Assembly: GCF_029784135.1 (NCBI RefSeq)
Contig: NC_073746.1
Coordinates: forward strand, 242,476,307 to 242,540,306
Direction: 5' to 3'
From: Toxorhynchites rutilus septentrionalis
Lineage: Eukaryota; Arthropoda; Insecta; Diptera; Culicidae
Length of the DNA: 64,000 nucleotides
In this document: positions 11,400 through 22,912 of the stretch, in pieces
How the letters are laid out: every line of letters starts with the position of its first letter
Numbering within the stretch: the stretch's first letter is position 1
Notes under the pieces: model-generated
Told to the model about the DNA's origin: nothing
The model's database searches: none
The model's input: the letters and a program-made list of their open reading frames with translations, nothing else
Made by a program: the position numbers and the translations under genes

Positions 11400-12040
11400 C
11401 CAGATGGATCAACAAGCATCGGTTTTCGTAACTAGGAAGCTGATGAGAATTGCGCCACGGAAGCAGGCGAAGTGCGTACCGAATGAATCTTCTCTGAACG
11501 GACTCGATTCTCGTAATGCCAGTTTGATAGTGCGGATTCTAAACGATACTGCAGTATTCCAGAATATGCCGAGCTAGAGCGCAATACAGGGACTTGAGAC
11601 AATATAGGTCCGTGGAAGTGTTTGAAACCGGCATTATAAATCCCAAGTTTCTAGATGCTTTATCTACAACATACGATACATGTTCTTTGTACGACAGTTT
11701 CGAATCCAGTATCACTCCAAGATCTTTAACCTTCCTAACACGTGGAATGGGGACACCAGAGAGAACGTATTCGAACGTGATCGGTTCTTTTTTCCTAGAG
11801 AAGGATATCGTGGAACATTTTCATGGATTTATAATACAGTTCGTGGCGCACCATTCGGCTACAATATCCAGTTGTCGTTGAAGAAACCAGCATTCGGCTA
11901 CAGAACTAATACGGCAATATATTTTTAAATCATCCGCAAACTAATGCCGAGCAAATGTCGTTGAAGTAGATTAGGAAGATCAGGGGTCCGAGGTGGCTTC
12001 CTTGAGGAAAACTGGAAGCTGCAGAAAAAACGATGGAGCT
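11400..12040 (-). pseudogene. Non-LTR retrotransposon reverse transcriptase remnant
   Basis: Translated on the minus strand in shifting frames, this stretch gives a recognisable 3' half of a Jockey/CR1-like polymerase. In order: a PQGSxLGP-like region near 12000, a FADDLKIY motif C (the YADD box), then DLGVILDSKL, an RPILEY-like region, RIESVQRRFIRYALR and LPSYENRC. Stops and frameshifts are frequent. The same motif order occurs in the better-preserved copies at 12305-15240 and 16657-19521. It is a dead fragment and encodes no product. Confidence 0.7.
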
Positions 12041-12055
12041 GCTATCACCAATGCA

Positions 12056-12258
12056 CAATGGTCCAGGAGATGCATTTAAGTGGAAATCAGCATTTAGAGC
12101 TTGACAGGGATTCTCTAGGCAAAAACTGTCTTAGACAAAGTTGTTACTCATAATAGGGCGCTCGTTTTTATGTTGTCAAAAATAGGGTGACCAAAATTGT
12201 CGATGAAATAAAAAAATCTAACTTTCTTATCTTTATAGATAGAGGTAAACATAGTTCG
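12056..12258 (+). mobile_element. Foldback A fragment (left arm only)
   Basis: From GCACAATGGTCCAGGAGATG to the AGAGGTAAACATAGTTCG block this copies the left arm of element A2, including GGTGACCAAAATTGTCGATG. It stops where the 3' tail of the adjacent minus-strand non-LTR element begins. The rest of the foldback is not found on the far side of that element, so the copy is truncated. Confidence 0.75.
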
Positions 12259-12304
12259 ACAATTTATTTATTTACCATCTTTGGTCACAGACCACACAGA
12301 CTAT

Positions 12305-13000
12305 TTAGACATTCTTAATTCTATCTTTAAAAACTAGTCTACTTATGTTGAAATCAAAAATATCGTGCACATCGTTAAAAAGCCTACAGCATCTATCTAG
12401 CGGATTGTTATATCCGTATGTAGTACGGTGCCCTTGAACTCTGAGAAAGGAAGTGCTTCGGAGTTGGCGGTTCGGAACGTGAATATTAATATTTTGCAGT
12501 ATGCTGCCGCAGTCGATGTTGTTGCTTAGTACGTCGTAGATGAACAGCCTTTGCAGAAAACTACGCCGGCTCGACAGAGTTTGGAGTCCGATGAGCGCGC
12601 ATCGATGTTCGTAAGGCGGTAGATTGTCGGGATTTGTCCATGGGAGCCGCCGTAATGCACTTCTTATAAAACGTTTCTGGATTTTTTCGATACGTGTTAC
12701 GTGCACACTGTGATACGGGGCCCAGATCTGCACTCCATACTCTAATACGCTGCGAACCAGAGAACAGTACAGTGACTTCATGGCATGTACGTCGTCAAAT
12801 TGCGCTGTATTTCTTCTCAGGAAGCCAAGCATGGAGTTTGCTTTAGTGACTGTCATCGATATGTGCTCGTTGAATCTCAATTTCCTGTCTAAAAGTAGCC
12901 CAAGGTCCTTGATAGAGCATACTCTCACAAGCGGTGACTCATTCATCGAATATTCGAACGTGACCGGTGTTCGACTTCGGCTGAAGGTGATATTTTGCAT
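12305..13000 (-). pseudogene. C-terminal domain of L1x ORF2 after a frameshift
   Basis: This 231-residue frame continues the polymerase of the upstream frame. It carries DLGLLLDRKLRFNEHIS, SVLEYGVQIW, RIEKIQKRFIRSALRRLPW and PYEHRCALIGLQTL, the conserved thumb and C-terminal region of insect Jockey/CR1-like elements, and ends PLDRCCRLFND. It overlaps the upstream frame by about 58 bases, so a single indel explains the break. The internal ATG at 13000 is not a real start. The short 3' UTR leads directly to the A-rich tail. Confidence 0.8.
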
Positions 13001-15240
13001 TTGGCTGGGTTTGCCAACATTCCGTTCATCTTACACCACGATGACAAGCGTTCAATATCAGCTTGCAGAGCCAGGCAATCAACAGTCGTCTTGATAATGC
13101 GGTAGAGTTTTAGGTCATCTGCATACAAGAGCTTGCAGCAGCTTAGGTGGTCGCATACATCGTTTAAAAAAAGTATAAAGATGAGAGGACCAAGGTGACT
13201 ACCCTGAGGAACCCCGGACGGTAGTTGAAACGCATTCGATGTGGCATCGTGAACCTTCACGAAAGCTTTCCTGGACGAAAGGTACGATTCTATCCAGCGA
13301 ACAATCCACGAAGGAAGACCGAGGCGGCTCAGTTTTGTGATAGCGAGACCATGCGGAACTTTGTCGAACGCCTTGGAGAAATCGATATACACGGCATCAA
13401 CTTGACGACGCTTCTCGATGGCACCAACCAGAGTGTTAGTGAAGGTCATCAGATTGGTAATGGTGGAGCGTTTCTTCATAAACCCGTGCTGAAATTCCGA
13501 GATTAACGATCGGACTGCCGTGTACAGCTTATCGTGTAGCAGTCTTTCCAGGACTTTCGCCAAACAGTCCAGTATCGAGATTGGACGGTAGTTTTCCACG
13601 CTGTGAATGTTTCCAGATTTGAAGATCGGGGTTATGGATGCTAGCTTCCATGACTCAGGAAAGACGCCGTCAAGAAGTGATCGATTGAAAATAAACTTCA
13701 CAGGGATGGTCAATGATGCAGCACAATTCCTAATGAAGGAAGGTGGAATTCGATCCGGACCAGGACCTTTCGAGGCGTCAACAGAAGAGAGGGCTTTGAA
13801 AATATCGTCGTGGCTGAAGGTGATTTGCTGTAGACGAATATCAAAACTCGGCAAGTTATCGATGTATTCCTGCGGAGTCGGAGCCTGATCGACTTCGTAA
13901 ACGGTTCGGAAGAATTCCGCAAAGAGATTAGCAGAGCTAGCAGCGTCAGAGGAGCTTTGACTACAGTATGTAACGTCCACTGGAATACGTGCAGAGCCTT
14001 TTCGGGAATTTACGAAATTCCAGAAAGATGATGAATTTATCTTGAAACTACTCTGCAAATTGTCAATGTACTGCCGAAAGCTAAGTTCATGTAAACCACT
14101 ATACTCGGCTTCAGCCGACTGTACAGCAGTTTTATTAGCAGCTGTTTTGGAGCAGAAATAACGTTTCCGAGATTTTCGCAGACGGTTACGCAGATTACGG
14201 AGTTCGGAATTCCACCATGGTTGTGTGAAATTTAGGGAAGGCTTACATCTTTTAACAGGAACGGTGTCTTGAATTATTTGATATATGTTGTCGTAGAAGG
14301 CAGAGACGGCTGCATCAGTGTCAGAGAGGTCAAGAAGCTCTGTCCAATTCAACGAGCCGATTCGCTCGTTGATAGCGTTAAAGTCACACCGTGCAAAGTC
14401 ATACTCACTGCGAGCTGCTGGAACACCGGGCGGGCGGATCTGGCCAGGCGAATGGACGTCAAGTTTTAAAAGTAACGGCTTATGATGATCGTCGATTTTT
14501 AAAATAGCAGATGGTGGATCAAACAGCTCAATACCGTCTGAATCGCTAACGAATACCAGGTCAAGTAACTTGCCATTCACATTGACTAGATCGTTGATTT
14601 GCTTGAGTCCAACGGACAAAATGGACTCGACAAGAGCAAGTTCTTGTTCAGACGATGCATTGAGTGGCAACAGGCCGTTGATGTCTTCTTCGAAATTCCA
14701 CACTAGATTTGGTAGGTTATAATCACCCACGACGATAGTTGAATCATGAGGCTTTGCCATATCTATAAGTTGTTGCACAGACTCGGCGTGTTTGGTATAA
14801 ATATCCAGATGGCTGTTGGGACGAATATAGATGCAGCATAGGAAGAGCGATCGATGTAGAAGAACAATTTGTACGGCAATTTGTTCAAGGTTCTCACTGT
14901 CTAACAGATGCACAGATTTGCAATTAAGTCTGGGATTGACAGCAATCAAAACGCCGCCGCCGCGTTGAAATGAGCTGGTGCGAGAGTTCCGATCACAACG
15001 ATAGATTGTATAGTTAGCTGCCAACTCGGTATTCGCAATGTCGGAATGAAGCCACGTTTCGGTGAAAATTACCACGTCGAAATCACAGGAGAGCAACGAG
15101 TGAAGCAAAGCGTTCGTTTTAGTACGTAAACCACGGACGTTTTGATAATAAATGGTCAAGAAATCACGAGTGCTGATTGAGGTTGGCAGAATTGTTACGT
15201 CGACGTTGCTCCCGGGTCGGCTATTGGCACAGGTTTCCAA
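12943..15240 (-). pseudogene. Endonuclease-reverse transcriptase ORF2 of L1x
   Basis: A 765-residue frame. The N-terminal APE endonuclease starts at about residue 30 (TIYYQNVRGLRTK) and continues with FTETWL, RGGGVLIAV and VVGDYNLPN near residue 167. A linker precedes the reverse transcriptase, which spans about 470-750: KGPGPDRIPP, ENYRPISIL, HGFMKKRST, IDFSKAFDKV, SGVPQGSHLGPL and the YADD catalytic box at about nucleotides 13105-13120. The enzyme would nick target DNA and copy element RNA by target-primed reverse transcription. The frame is long and intact to NPAKC, then a one-base deletion near 12985-13000 ends it early. The C-terminal domain continues in another frame at 12305-13000. The copy is young-looking but broken. 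Confidence 0.85.
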
Positions 15241-15300
15241 AATGTTATGTCGCCCACCGTGGCGCTATCTTGCAGTACCATCTGCCGAAGACCCATCCTT

Positions 15301-15993
15301 TGGGGATTGTTGGAAAACAATTTTTTCTTGTACCTTATAAATTAGTCATCGAATACAAGCCGTTTTGATTGAGACGCTGCTGTGGCGGGGAAAAAACCCC
15401 ACAAAAGCATCCCGAAGACCACCTTTGGCCCGGAACGAACGGAGCGATGACATTAATTTTAATTTGCGCAATTTTTAGTGCAGCTCACGTTAAGATTCAC
15501 CCCGCCGTTTCGGACCTCACAACGAACGACAAAGCATCGAACGAATAAATGAAAGGGTACCGATTGCCGTGTTTGCTTTAATTTGGCTGCGCAATTTTGT
15601 CAACATTTCATTGTTCACAACGTTACATATTTTCACCGATTATCTGCTATTTACTTGTAGATCGCCCGGAGGCAGACCCGCTGGAATCGAGACGAGGACA
15701 TTCTTTCATAAGATGACACTGTGTATAATGTGTCGGAAGCAGGAGAAATATGGCCGCTGTTTACGTTCTGTTGCTTCTGGGGGCCATGCAGGGGAAAAGG
15801 GGGGAATTTGGACCACCTAAGCAAATCGCCTAATATTTCCAAACCAATACGGTCTAAATAAAAAATGTTACATTGTTTACTGAGCTACACTTGTTTTCTC
15901 TCAATAAATAATGTTTAATCATTATATAAAGCTTCAATCTACCAAATATATCATAAAATAAAAGAGATGATTTTTGGACATTAAAATTTGATG
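15301..15993. other. Intergenic DNA, no gene found
   Basis: The sequence between the L1x 5' end and the F element has no recognisable coding frame or tRNA-like segment. Around 15800-15830 a GGGGGAATTTGGACCACC stretch loosely resembles the right end of element F, so part may be a decayed terminal region of that family. Confidence 0.4.
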
Positions 15994-16063
15994 CGGGGTG
16001 ATTTGGTCCAGTGTGTGTTCATCGAAAAAAACATATTTATGTTTATGTAAAGTATTTTGGGAT

Positions 16064-16660
16064 AATGTTACAATCAGTAACAATATCCAATTGCTGGCCT
16101 CTCGGTCCCGAAATACATCAATTTCAGGAAGGGCGAAACAATCAACCCGTACCGAGCAGAAAATCAGCCACATTACAACAGCACCCAATCAACGTCAAAC
16201 GCAAATTCCACTCCGCTAACACTTGTGGAATCGAATTCAGCACCTGGAGAAGGCTCTCCTCTTCTGGACCCAATGCGACCTCCTATAATAAGAATTACGG
16301 AGCAATCTGCTGCCGGCGACAGACGCTTTTTGAAGGCACGCCTACGGGACTCGAAAATAATGGACACAGTGAGGACGTATCTTTCCTTCCTCCACGACCA
16401 AACAACGGCTGTTTGTATTCGTGGAATTACAAGAACTAGTGCATCAGTAATGCTCGCAGCAGACACAACCAACAGACACAAACCTTTTGCGTGAAATTTT
16501 CCTGGAAGTACACGAAGAGCTGGGAGTTTCACGCATTGACGCCTTGGCAGACCTCACATCACACCGAGCATTCCTGTCCAGTGAACACACGCAACGGCTA
16601 CAACATGCTAGGGAAGCATCTACAAAGTTCTACAGTCCGCTAAATTTTCAACGACGTTGA
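16064..16660 (+). pseudogene. ORF1 3' part of L2x
   Basis: Three successive frames give plausible protein. The first runs to a stop at about 16219. The second, from about 16225 to 16494, reads LRDSKIMDTVRTYLSFLHD. The third ends LSSEHTQRLQHAREAST and stops at 16658-16660, right where ORF2 begins. I see no zinc knuckle. ORF1 proteins of this clade bind element RNA. At least two frameshifts separate the pieces, so no protein is made from this copy. Confidence 0.5.
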
Positions 16661-19521
16661 CGCGCCCCTTAGAGGGAAATAGTAGTCGAAAAAATCAAAA
16701 CAGTAAAGTAAGTAGAATTAGTCTTTCAAAAACTTCTCCGCCTTCTCAACAGAATGCGATTGAAATTTTGATATACTGTCAAAACTTCAATCGCATGAAA
16801 AGCCCAGCAAAAATGAAGGAAATTCATCAAAATCTTTTACCCGCTTCTTTCAATGTAATTCTTGCAACTGAAACTAGCTGGGACGAAAGCGTAAGAAGCG
16901 AAGAAGTTTTTGGAAATAATTTTAACGTATTCCGGCACGACCGCAACTTATCGTTATCTCAGAAGAAGTCTGGAGGAGGGGTCCTCATTGCCATTAATGC
17001 AAATTTCACTTCTGAGGAACTTATAACCGAAAAACATAAAGAATTTGAGCATGTATGGGCAAAATTATCTATAGCTGGCGAAGTACACATATTTGCTTCT
17101 GTGTATTTCCCACCCGAACATGCAAATAAAAAGTCGTATGAATTATTTTTTCAGACGGCAAATCGAATTGCAGAAACACTAGAACCAGAAGTGAAATCGC
17201 ATATCTATGGCGACTTCAATCAAAATAAGTAGACTTCATTCCCGATAATGATAATGAATGCATTCTACTCCCAGTCGTCGGGGAAAATGAAACCCTACAA
17301 TATATATTTGACGAAATTGCACATCTCGGTCTTAACCAAATAAATCATGTAAAAAATTTCCAAAAATATTATCTAGACCTATTATTCACTAACATCACTG
17401 ACGACTTTTGTGTGAATGAGTCCATGACTCCTCTTTGGAAAAATGAAAAATTTCACACAGCAATTGAATACTCAATCTTTATACATAATAGACAATTGCC
17501 CATCGACTGGGAGTATGAAGAAGTACCGGAATATAACAAGACGAACTTTGAAGCAATCAAATGTAGCCTACAAGCCATAGAATGGCAAACTTTATTAAAC
17601 AGCGAACGAGATGTCAACTTAACTGTACATATTCTTCACGAAATTCTGAATAACATAATATCAGAATTTGTGCCGAAGAAAAGAAGACGAAGAAATTCAA
17701 CCAGCAAATATCCTATTTGGTTTAACGTTCAAATAAGAAATCTAAAGAATAAAAAACAAAAAGCACATAAAAAATACAAAAAGACAAAAGTCATCAAAAT
17801 TAGCTTGAATATCAAAATATTTCCCAAGAATTAAATTTTGCAATTAAAAGTGCACACGAAGAGTACAATAGAAAGGTCGAAATTGAAGTCAAATCATGCC
17901 CGAAGAAATTCTTTAATTACGTAAAGTCTAAGCTCAAAAGCAATAACTTCCCATCGCAGATGCATCTCGATGAGGATGTGAGGAATTCTTCGAACGAAAT
18001 TTGTAATCTCTTTGCAAATTTCTTTCAGGAAGTATATACCACATTTTCCGAAGAAAATCGCGATCGGAACTACTTTTCATTTTTACCGGATTATCCAAAT
18101 GACATATCGGTGAACTATCTTTCACAACAGCAAATATGCCATGCACTAAAAAAATTAGACGGAACAAAAGGACCAGGACCTGACGGAATAGCACCTATAT
18201 TCCTAAAGAACCTGGCTGAGGAACTCACCCTTCCCTTACATTGCATTTTCAATATGTCACTATAAACTGGAATATTCCCAGAAAAATGGAAACAATCTTT
18301 TGTGGTACCTATTATTAAATCAGGCGCTAAATCTGACGTACGTAATTATCGTGGAATTGCCATTATCTCTTGTATTCCTAAACTTTTCGAAGCAATAGTC
18401 AACGAAAAAGTCTTCCAACAAGTAAAGAATAGAATTACGTGTATGCAACATGGCTTCTTCAAAGGCCGTTCAACTGCAGCTAATCTGTTGGCTTTTGTGA
18501 CTTTTATTTTGAATGCAATGGAAAATGGCAAACACGTAGAAACTCTTTACACTGACTTCAGTAAAGCATTTGACCGCATCGACATTCCATTACTACTCTT
18601 CAAATTGCAGAAAATAGAAATGGAACAAAGACTCTTAAACTGGCTCAATTCTTATCTAACAAACCGTGAACAAATTGTTCATTTTCAAAATTCTCTTTCA
18701 AATCCAGTAAAAGTCACTTCGGGAGTCCCACAAGGCTCTCATCTTGGTCCTCTTCTTTTCATTCTGTACGTTAATGACACCTCCTTCGTTCTCAAGCGTA
18801 TCAATGTACTTGTGTATGCCGACGACATGAAGCTTTTCGCGGAAATTGGAAATGAAAACGACATCGAAGCATTTCGAAACGAAATACATGTATTCCATAC
18901 TTGGTGTGATAAAAATCTACTAACACTGAATGTGAAAAAGTGCAACTCTATAACATTTAGCAGAAAAAAAAACATGTACCAAATATTGTAATATGTCTTG
19001 GAAATCAAAATGTAGAAAAATGTGAAATAGTTAGAGATCTAGGCGTCGTCCTGGACTGTAAACTCACATTCATAGAACACTACAACTCTGTAATAAATAA
19101 GGCGAATAGTGTGTTAAGTTTTGTCAAACGCTTCTCACATAACTTCCAGGACCCATACACAATAAAGCTTTTATATATTACATATGTAAGGCCTATTCTG
19201 GAATACTGTAACATCGTTTGGAACCCGTATATGGTCGTACATGAAGAACGCATTGAGTCAGTCCAGAAACAATTTCTTCTATTTGCACTTCGTAAACTCA
19301 ACTGGACCTCATTTCCACTTCCTTCATATGAAGCACGTTGCATGCTCATAAACATCCAAACACTAAAAGAACGCCGTGAATTTGCAATGCTTTCTTTTGT
19401 TAATGACCTAATTTCGCAACGAGTACAGTCAGCTGAATTACTAGAAAAACTAAATTTCTATGTACCTGGGCGTCAACTAAGAACACAAATTATGCAAATA
19501 ACGCCCCTATCAATCGCATGA
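16657..19521 (+). pseudogene. Endonuclease-reverse transcriptase ORF2 of L2x, multiply broken
   Basis: Pieces in order: endonuclease at 16657-17232 (IYCQNFNRMKSP, ATETSW, KKSGGGVLIAINAN, IYGDFNQNK then a stop); linker at 17412-17834; start of the polymerase at 17960-18265 (TKGPGPDGIAP); palm at 18302-18991 (VRNYRGIAIIS, HGFFKGRSTAANL, TDFSKAFDRIDIP, SGVPQGSHLGPL, catalytic YADD near 18815-18826); and C-terminal domain at 19111-19521 (RPILEYCNIVW, RIESVQKQFLLFALRKLNW). Stops occur at about 17230, 17833, 18264 and 18990. The polymerase would act in target-primed reverse transcription, but this copy is dead. All domains are present and collinear, so decay was by point changes and small indels rather than deletion. 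Confidence 0.85.
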
Positions 19522-20571
19522 TGCGTATATACAATCAGCACTGCGAAATAATTGACACAACAATGAATAAAAAACAGCTAAAAAGAAACATGTACCGCAA
19601 AAATAATATTTAACCTAAGAAAACATTGTAACATTAGTGTATAAGTGTGTAGTCTACATTTGTTTGACGAAATGAATAAATAAATAAATGTTTTGGGATC
19701 GATACCAGGTGTCTTGGCCAGATTCCAGACCAGAAAAGTTTCATTGACACCATCTCGAATTCTTCATGAATCTTTTCAGTGTTGGTCGAGAATTTTCAAA
19801 CACTTTTGATGCTTGGTCAAAGAAAATCCGTTCTCGATGGCCTGCGTTGGTCTTTCAAGCTCCTCCTACTTCCAACGTTGTCTGTCCATCCTCTTTTTGT
19901 AATTCAGCGGCATCTGGAATCAATTAGACCAAAGAAAAGTCTCAAACCTGTAGGACCAATTCACCCCACAGAAACGTGTCCATGTCACCCCACACAACAC
20001 GCAAAAATTAAAATGCAATTAATTTCATTTATTGTTATCAAACTTACAGTTTCGCTACATCAAATTGTTCCTCTTCTATAGGCGAACAGAACTTTACAGC
20101 ACAATACACGAAAAGATTGTTTAATTAGCGGGAAAAACCTTAAAACCACTATCGGAAAACTCACATTTTCTGACGATCAAAGTGCTTGCTGTGTTTATGC
20201 TACCATTTCCCTCTACTTGTGAAGTTTTACCAAAGTTTTTTTATTTTAGGTACATACGGTTCAACAATAGAAGGAAATGACATTATAAAAAATCCAAGTT
20301 GAGCCGTAATTTTTGAGATAAAGGGGTGGTCCAAATCACCCCATATGACCAAATCACCCCGTGTTACCCTACTTGTTTTATAGACTTCTGGGAATCCCGT
20401 TCCGTTATTAAGTGATTTTTAGCACGATTGAGCGCACCATCAACGATCATTAGATTCTCATCAAATAAGCATCACTGAAAGCTGCAATCAGGAATTTGGC
20501 CGCTAATTACCGGCTGATGATTTGAAGGTGCGAAATCAATTAATCAACTTGATGTTTCATTTATTGTCAGC

Positions 20572-20608
20572 GATAAAACTCATTCCGTTCACTTTCACCA
20601 TTCAGTGT
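20572..20608 (+). promoter_or_regulatory. Core promoter of the secreted-protein gene (TATA-like box and initiator)
   Basis: GATAAAA at 20572-20578 lies about 30 bases before TTCAGTGT, an arthropod initiator (TCAGT) whose A would be at 20604. That spacing is what a TATA-initiator promoter needs. It would give a 5' UTR of about 54 bases before the ATG at 20658. I see no DPE. Confidence 0.6.
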
Positions 20609-20657
20609 TCGTCGGGATTTTCACGATTCAACAGTTGGTTCCTGACTGTACGAAACC

Positions 20658-20981
20658 ATGACGGCTTGTCGTTTTACCATAATTTGTACCATGACATTCG
20701 TCTTGGTATCTTCGTTGTCTACTCCAAGTGAGCCAAATGAAACTTCCCAGCTTAGACTTCGTCGATCTTCGTACGGAGGATGCTGCGGCTATCAAGGATC
20801 TTATGCACCAGCCCCGCCACCTCCGCCACCGACACCTAGTTCACCTTGCGGGTGGTATCGTCCATGCGGAGGCTTCTCCCAAGGATATTCCGGTGGATTT
20901 GGATCGAGGCCACGACATCAACACTCGTCCCTGCCTGGATATGATCCGAGTGAAGGCTCAGTCGTTTTAGTGTTTGACTAG
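20658..20981 (+). CDS. Putative small secreted Pro/Gly/Tyr-rich protein (host gene)
   Basis: A 107-residue single-exon frame. Residues 1 to about 21 are a hydrophobic signal peptide (TIICTMTFVLVSS core), so the product is probably secreted. A possible dibasic processing site, RLRR, is at 33-36. The mature part has a Cys pair (42-43), a polyproline run (53-58) and a Gly/Tyr/Ser-rich tail with two further Cys, ending at GSVVLVFD. The composition suggests a structural extracellular protein such as a cuticle, eggshell or peritrophic component, or a short secreted peptide. I recognise no named family. The start has a good context (GAAACCATG). It is the only frame in the window with a promoter, a signal peptide and a poly(A) signal in register. 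The gene is not part of a transposon and has no neighbours of its kind here. Confidence 0.6.
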   Translation: MTACRFTIICTMTFVLVSSLSTPSEPNETSQLRLRRSSYGGCCGYQGSYAPAPPPPPPTPSSPCGWYRPCGGFSQGYSGGFGSRPRHQHSSLPGYDPSEGSVVLVFD

Positions 20982-21005
20982 TCTACATTGATAAACGTGC
21001 CGGAC

Positions 21006-21011
21006 AATAAA
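21006..21011 (+). terminator. Poly(A) signal AATAAA for the secreted-protein gene
   Basis: A canonical AATAAA lies 25 bases after the stop codon at 20979-20981, giving a very short 3' UTR. AT-rich sequence with a GTGAATTGTTT stretch follows, compatible with a downstream GU element. Confidence 0.6.
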
Positions 21012-21712
21012 TATAAACATTAGAGTTAATCAGAGTGAATTGTTTACGTTTCCTTTTTGGCTATGGTAGTCGTAGCTGAAGACTTATTAAACCATTAATA
21101 TTTTCATTCCTTTTCAACGATTCAGACTATACACACAAGACAGCGCCGAGCCACAAGTGTTGCACATGTGTTGTTCTGTTTTTTAAAATACATTTTACGA
21201 GCCCAAATGAATATGTGTTTGTACGCCAAACGTTAAAAATCATGCAGCGGTGGATTAATAAAGTAGAGTAAACGCACATTTTTGCGCATGTTCATACGCC
21301 AGTGCTTCGAAAAGGGGATCTCGGTAATTGCACCTGGAATGTGTTGTGTTCCCAAATTGGTCCTCGTGGTGAGCGTACGCGAATGTGACCTCAATTGGGG
21401 CTGTTGGATGGATTGAAAGCCGTGAACATCGTTCTGACAATGAATTGCATATGGATGATTGGCGTTCATTCAGAGAAACATCTTGCTTTTGGAAAATGGG
21501 TGGTCGATTACTTGTAGCTTCGACTGTATAAAATGGAATGTTATGGTCAGATTTTTTTTTTGATCAAGCATGACCATCAAGTGTATTGCTATAACTGACA
21601 ATTTGGAGTTGTGACCTGCCTTTATGCCACGCTTGCGAGGAGAAAATAAACTTATTTTTATTTCCTCGGGAGTGAAATTGTAGATTCTTAGAGTGTTGGA
21701 AAATGTTCTTTA
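21012..21712. other. Intergenic DNA, no gene found
   Basis: No recognisable coding frame, RNA gene or terminal repeat. Overlapping minus-strand frames at 21233-21469 have no domain and no codon bias. Confidence 0.45.
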
Positions 21713-22205
21713 GGGCATCCACACCAATGCGTTACTATTCAAGATTTCTAGTCTCGAGTTTTAGCCGTTGCCAATTTATTAACTCGTCTATTTGCGCACC
21801 CGTCGTTGCTATCGCGGTAGCTATAGTAACACTTCTTTTTTGCACCGCAGGTTGCTAAATACGATTGCTATTACTAGAAGAAATGACAAGTGTCAGTTAA
21901 TTCTCTTTTCGTCGCGTTCATTTTTTGGTAGATAAATGAAATATATACACTTCCGAAATAATATTTCAGAGCAAAATCACAAAAAAACGAACACAAGACG
22001 AATGAAACCAACAACAGATGTTTGACGTTTGTTGAAAATAGTAACACTTGGCTCGGTTGCTATCGCGTTGCCAAATTTGTTAACTCACTATTCACCGAGA
22101 GGCAGATTACTATTTCCCACACCTGAACCGCAACCACCAGTGGGGTTGCAGCGTTATGGTGAGGGTTGTCAAAATGTCTGTAACAACGCATTGGTGCGGA
22201 TGCCC
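21713..22205. mobile_element. MITE with GGGCATCC terminal repeats and TTA target duplication
   Basis: The left end GGGCATCCACACCAATGCG and the right end, its near-perfect inverse (CGCATTGGTGCGGATGCCC), bracket 493 bases. Both are flanked by TTA (21710-21712 and 22206-22208). A three-base TTA duplication with G-rich termini fits the PIF/Harbinger group. An internal inverted similarity (GTTGCTATCGCG blocks near 21808 and 22057) is also visible. No transposase is encoded. Confidence 0.75.
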
Positions 22206-22208
22206 TTA

Positions 22209-22627
22209 AAGATTTCTACTCGTTTTCAAGGATTGTGCACAGTACGTTGGAAAGTGATCTCATTAAATAAAAACAAATACATACTAATTTGACAGGAGTC
22301 ATTTGTTTTATTCCTGATAGAGTTATTGACTTATTTTTAAAACAGTACGCGGTACAAAAGTTTGTTTTGAGTAGTGGAAGTATGGTGTCGTTTTCTGGTG
22401 CTATGTCAACGCAAATGTTATAAAATTTTCAACTGCTGAGAAAGTGAATCCTGGTGATCGTTGTTTACAGGCTATTTATTGTTACGATACTGTGGATAGG
22501 TCAAACGTGAATCCCGATATTCATCGAGTTATAGTCATTTCAGTGATACAAAAGCTTTAGAAGTTTTAAAGATACTCAAATATATATTTGAAATTTTTAT
22601 TTGTAACCCCAGTACCCCAGGACCCCA
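22209..22627. other. Intergenic DNA, no gene found
   Basis: AT-rich sequence with no reading frame or repeat that I can tie to other parts of the window. Confidence 0.4.
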
Positions 22628-22912
22628 GTCTTCTTCTTCTTCTTCTTCTTCAATGGCACTAACGTTCCTAGAGGAACTTCGCCGTCTCAACGTAGTATTA
22701 CTTGCGTCATTTTTATTAGTACTTAGTTGAGATTTCTATGCCAAATAACACGCCTTGAATGCATTCTGAGTGGCAAGCTCTAGAATACGCGTGATCACAG
22801 TGCAAGTCGGAGGAAATTTCTTTGACGAAAAATTCCCCCGACTAGAACGGGAATCGAACCCGAACACCCGGCATGTTAGTTATGACGCTAACCACTCGGC
22901 CACGGGAGCACA
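22628..22912 (-). mobile_element. tRNA-derived SINE (family S1), longest copy
   Basis: On the minus strand: tRNA-like head with A box (GTGGCCGAGTGGTTAGCG) and B box (GGTTCGATTCCCG), body with AAAGAAATTTCCTCCGAC and GACGCAAGTAATACTACG, and a 3' tail of GAA repeats (a TTC run at about 22629-22650 on the plus strand). It is the best reference copy of the S1 family in the window. SINEs of this kind are transcribed by RNA polymerase III and mobilised by a LINE. The tail type differs from the AATAAA tails of the LINEs seen here. Confidence 0.75.

Larger units (their letters stand above)
12261..15300 (-). mobile_element. Non-LTR retrotransposon L1x (5'-truncated, APE-RT class)
   Basis: On the minus strand the element runs from about 15300 to a 3' tail of TAAATAAATAAA type at about 12261-12275. 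It encodes apurinic-like endonuclease and reverse transcriptase in one long frame, plus a second frame after a one-base shift. No ORF1 is visible upstream of 15240, so it is probably 5'-truncated. I did not find a target duplication. Motifs place it in the Jockey/CR1 part of the non-LTR tree; the exact clade needs a tree. Confidence 0.8.
16064..19690 (+). mobile_element. Non-LTR retrotransposon L2x with 9-bp target duplication
   Basis: The element is flanked by the 9-bp duplication TTTTGGGAT (16055-16063 and 19691-19699) and ends in an AATAAATAAATAAATG tail. It is 3627 bp and contains the end of ORF1 and all domains of ORF2, both interrupted by stops and shifts. The 5' end starts inside ORF1, so it is 5'-truncated, as expected from incomplete target-primed reverse transcription. 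It was inserted into element F. Motifs match L1x closely, so both belong to one clade. Confidence 0.85.
15994..20361. mobile_element. Element F: DNA-transposon-like repeat interrupted by a LINE
   Basis: A perfect 15-base inverted pair (CGGGGTGATTTGGTC at 15994-16008, its inverse at 20347-20361) brackets a composite. Its interior is almost entirely the non-LTR element at 16064-19690. Removing that insertion leaves about 740 bases. Further copies of the CACCCC-type motif are at 19960-20000 and 20320-20340. This fits an old MITE or DNA transposon. The target duplication is not clear. Confidence 0.5.
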
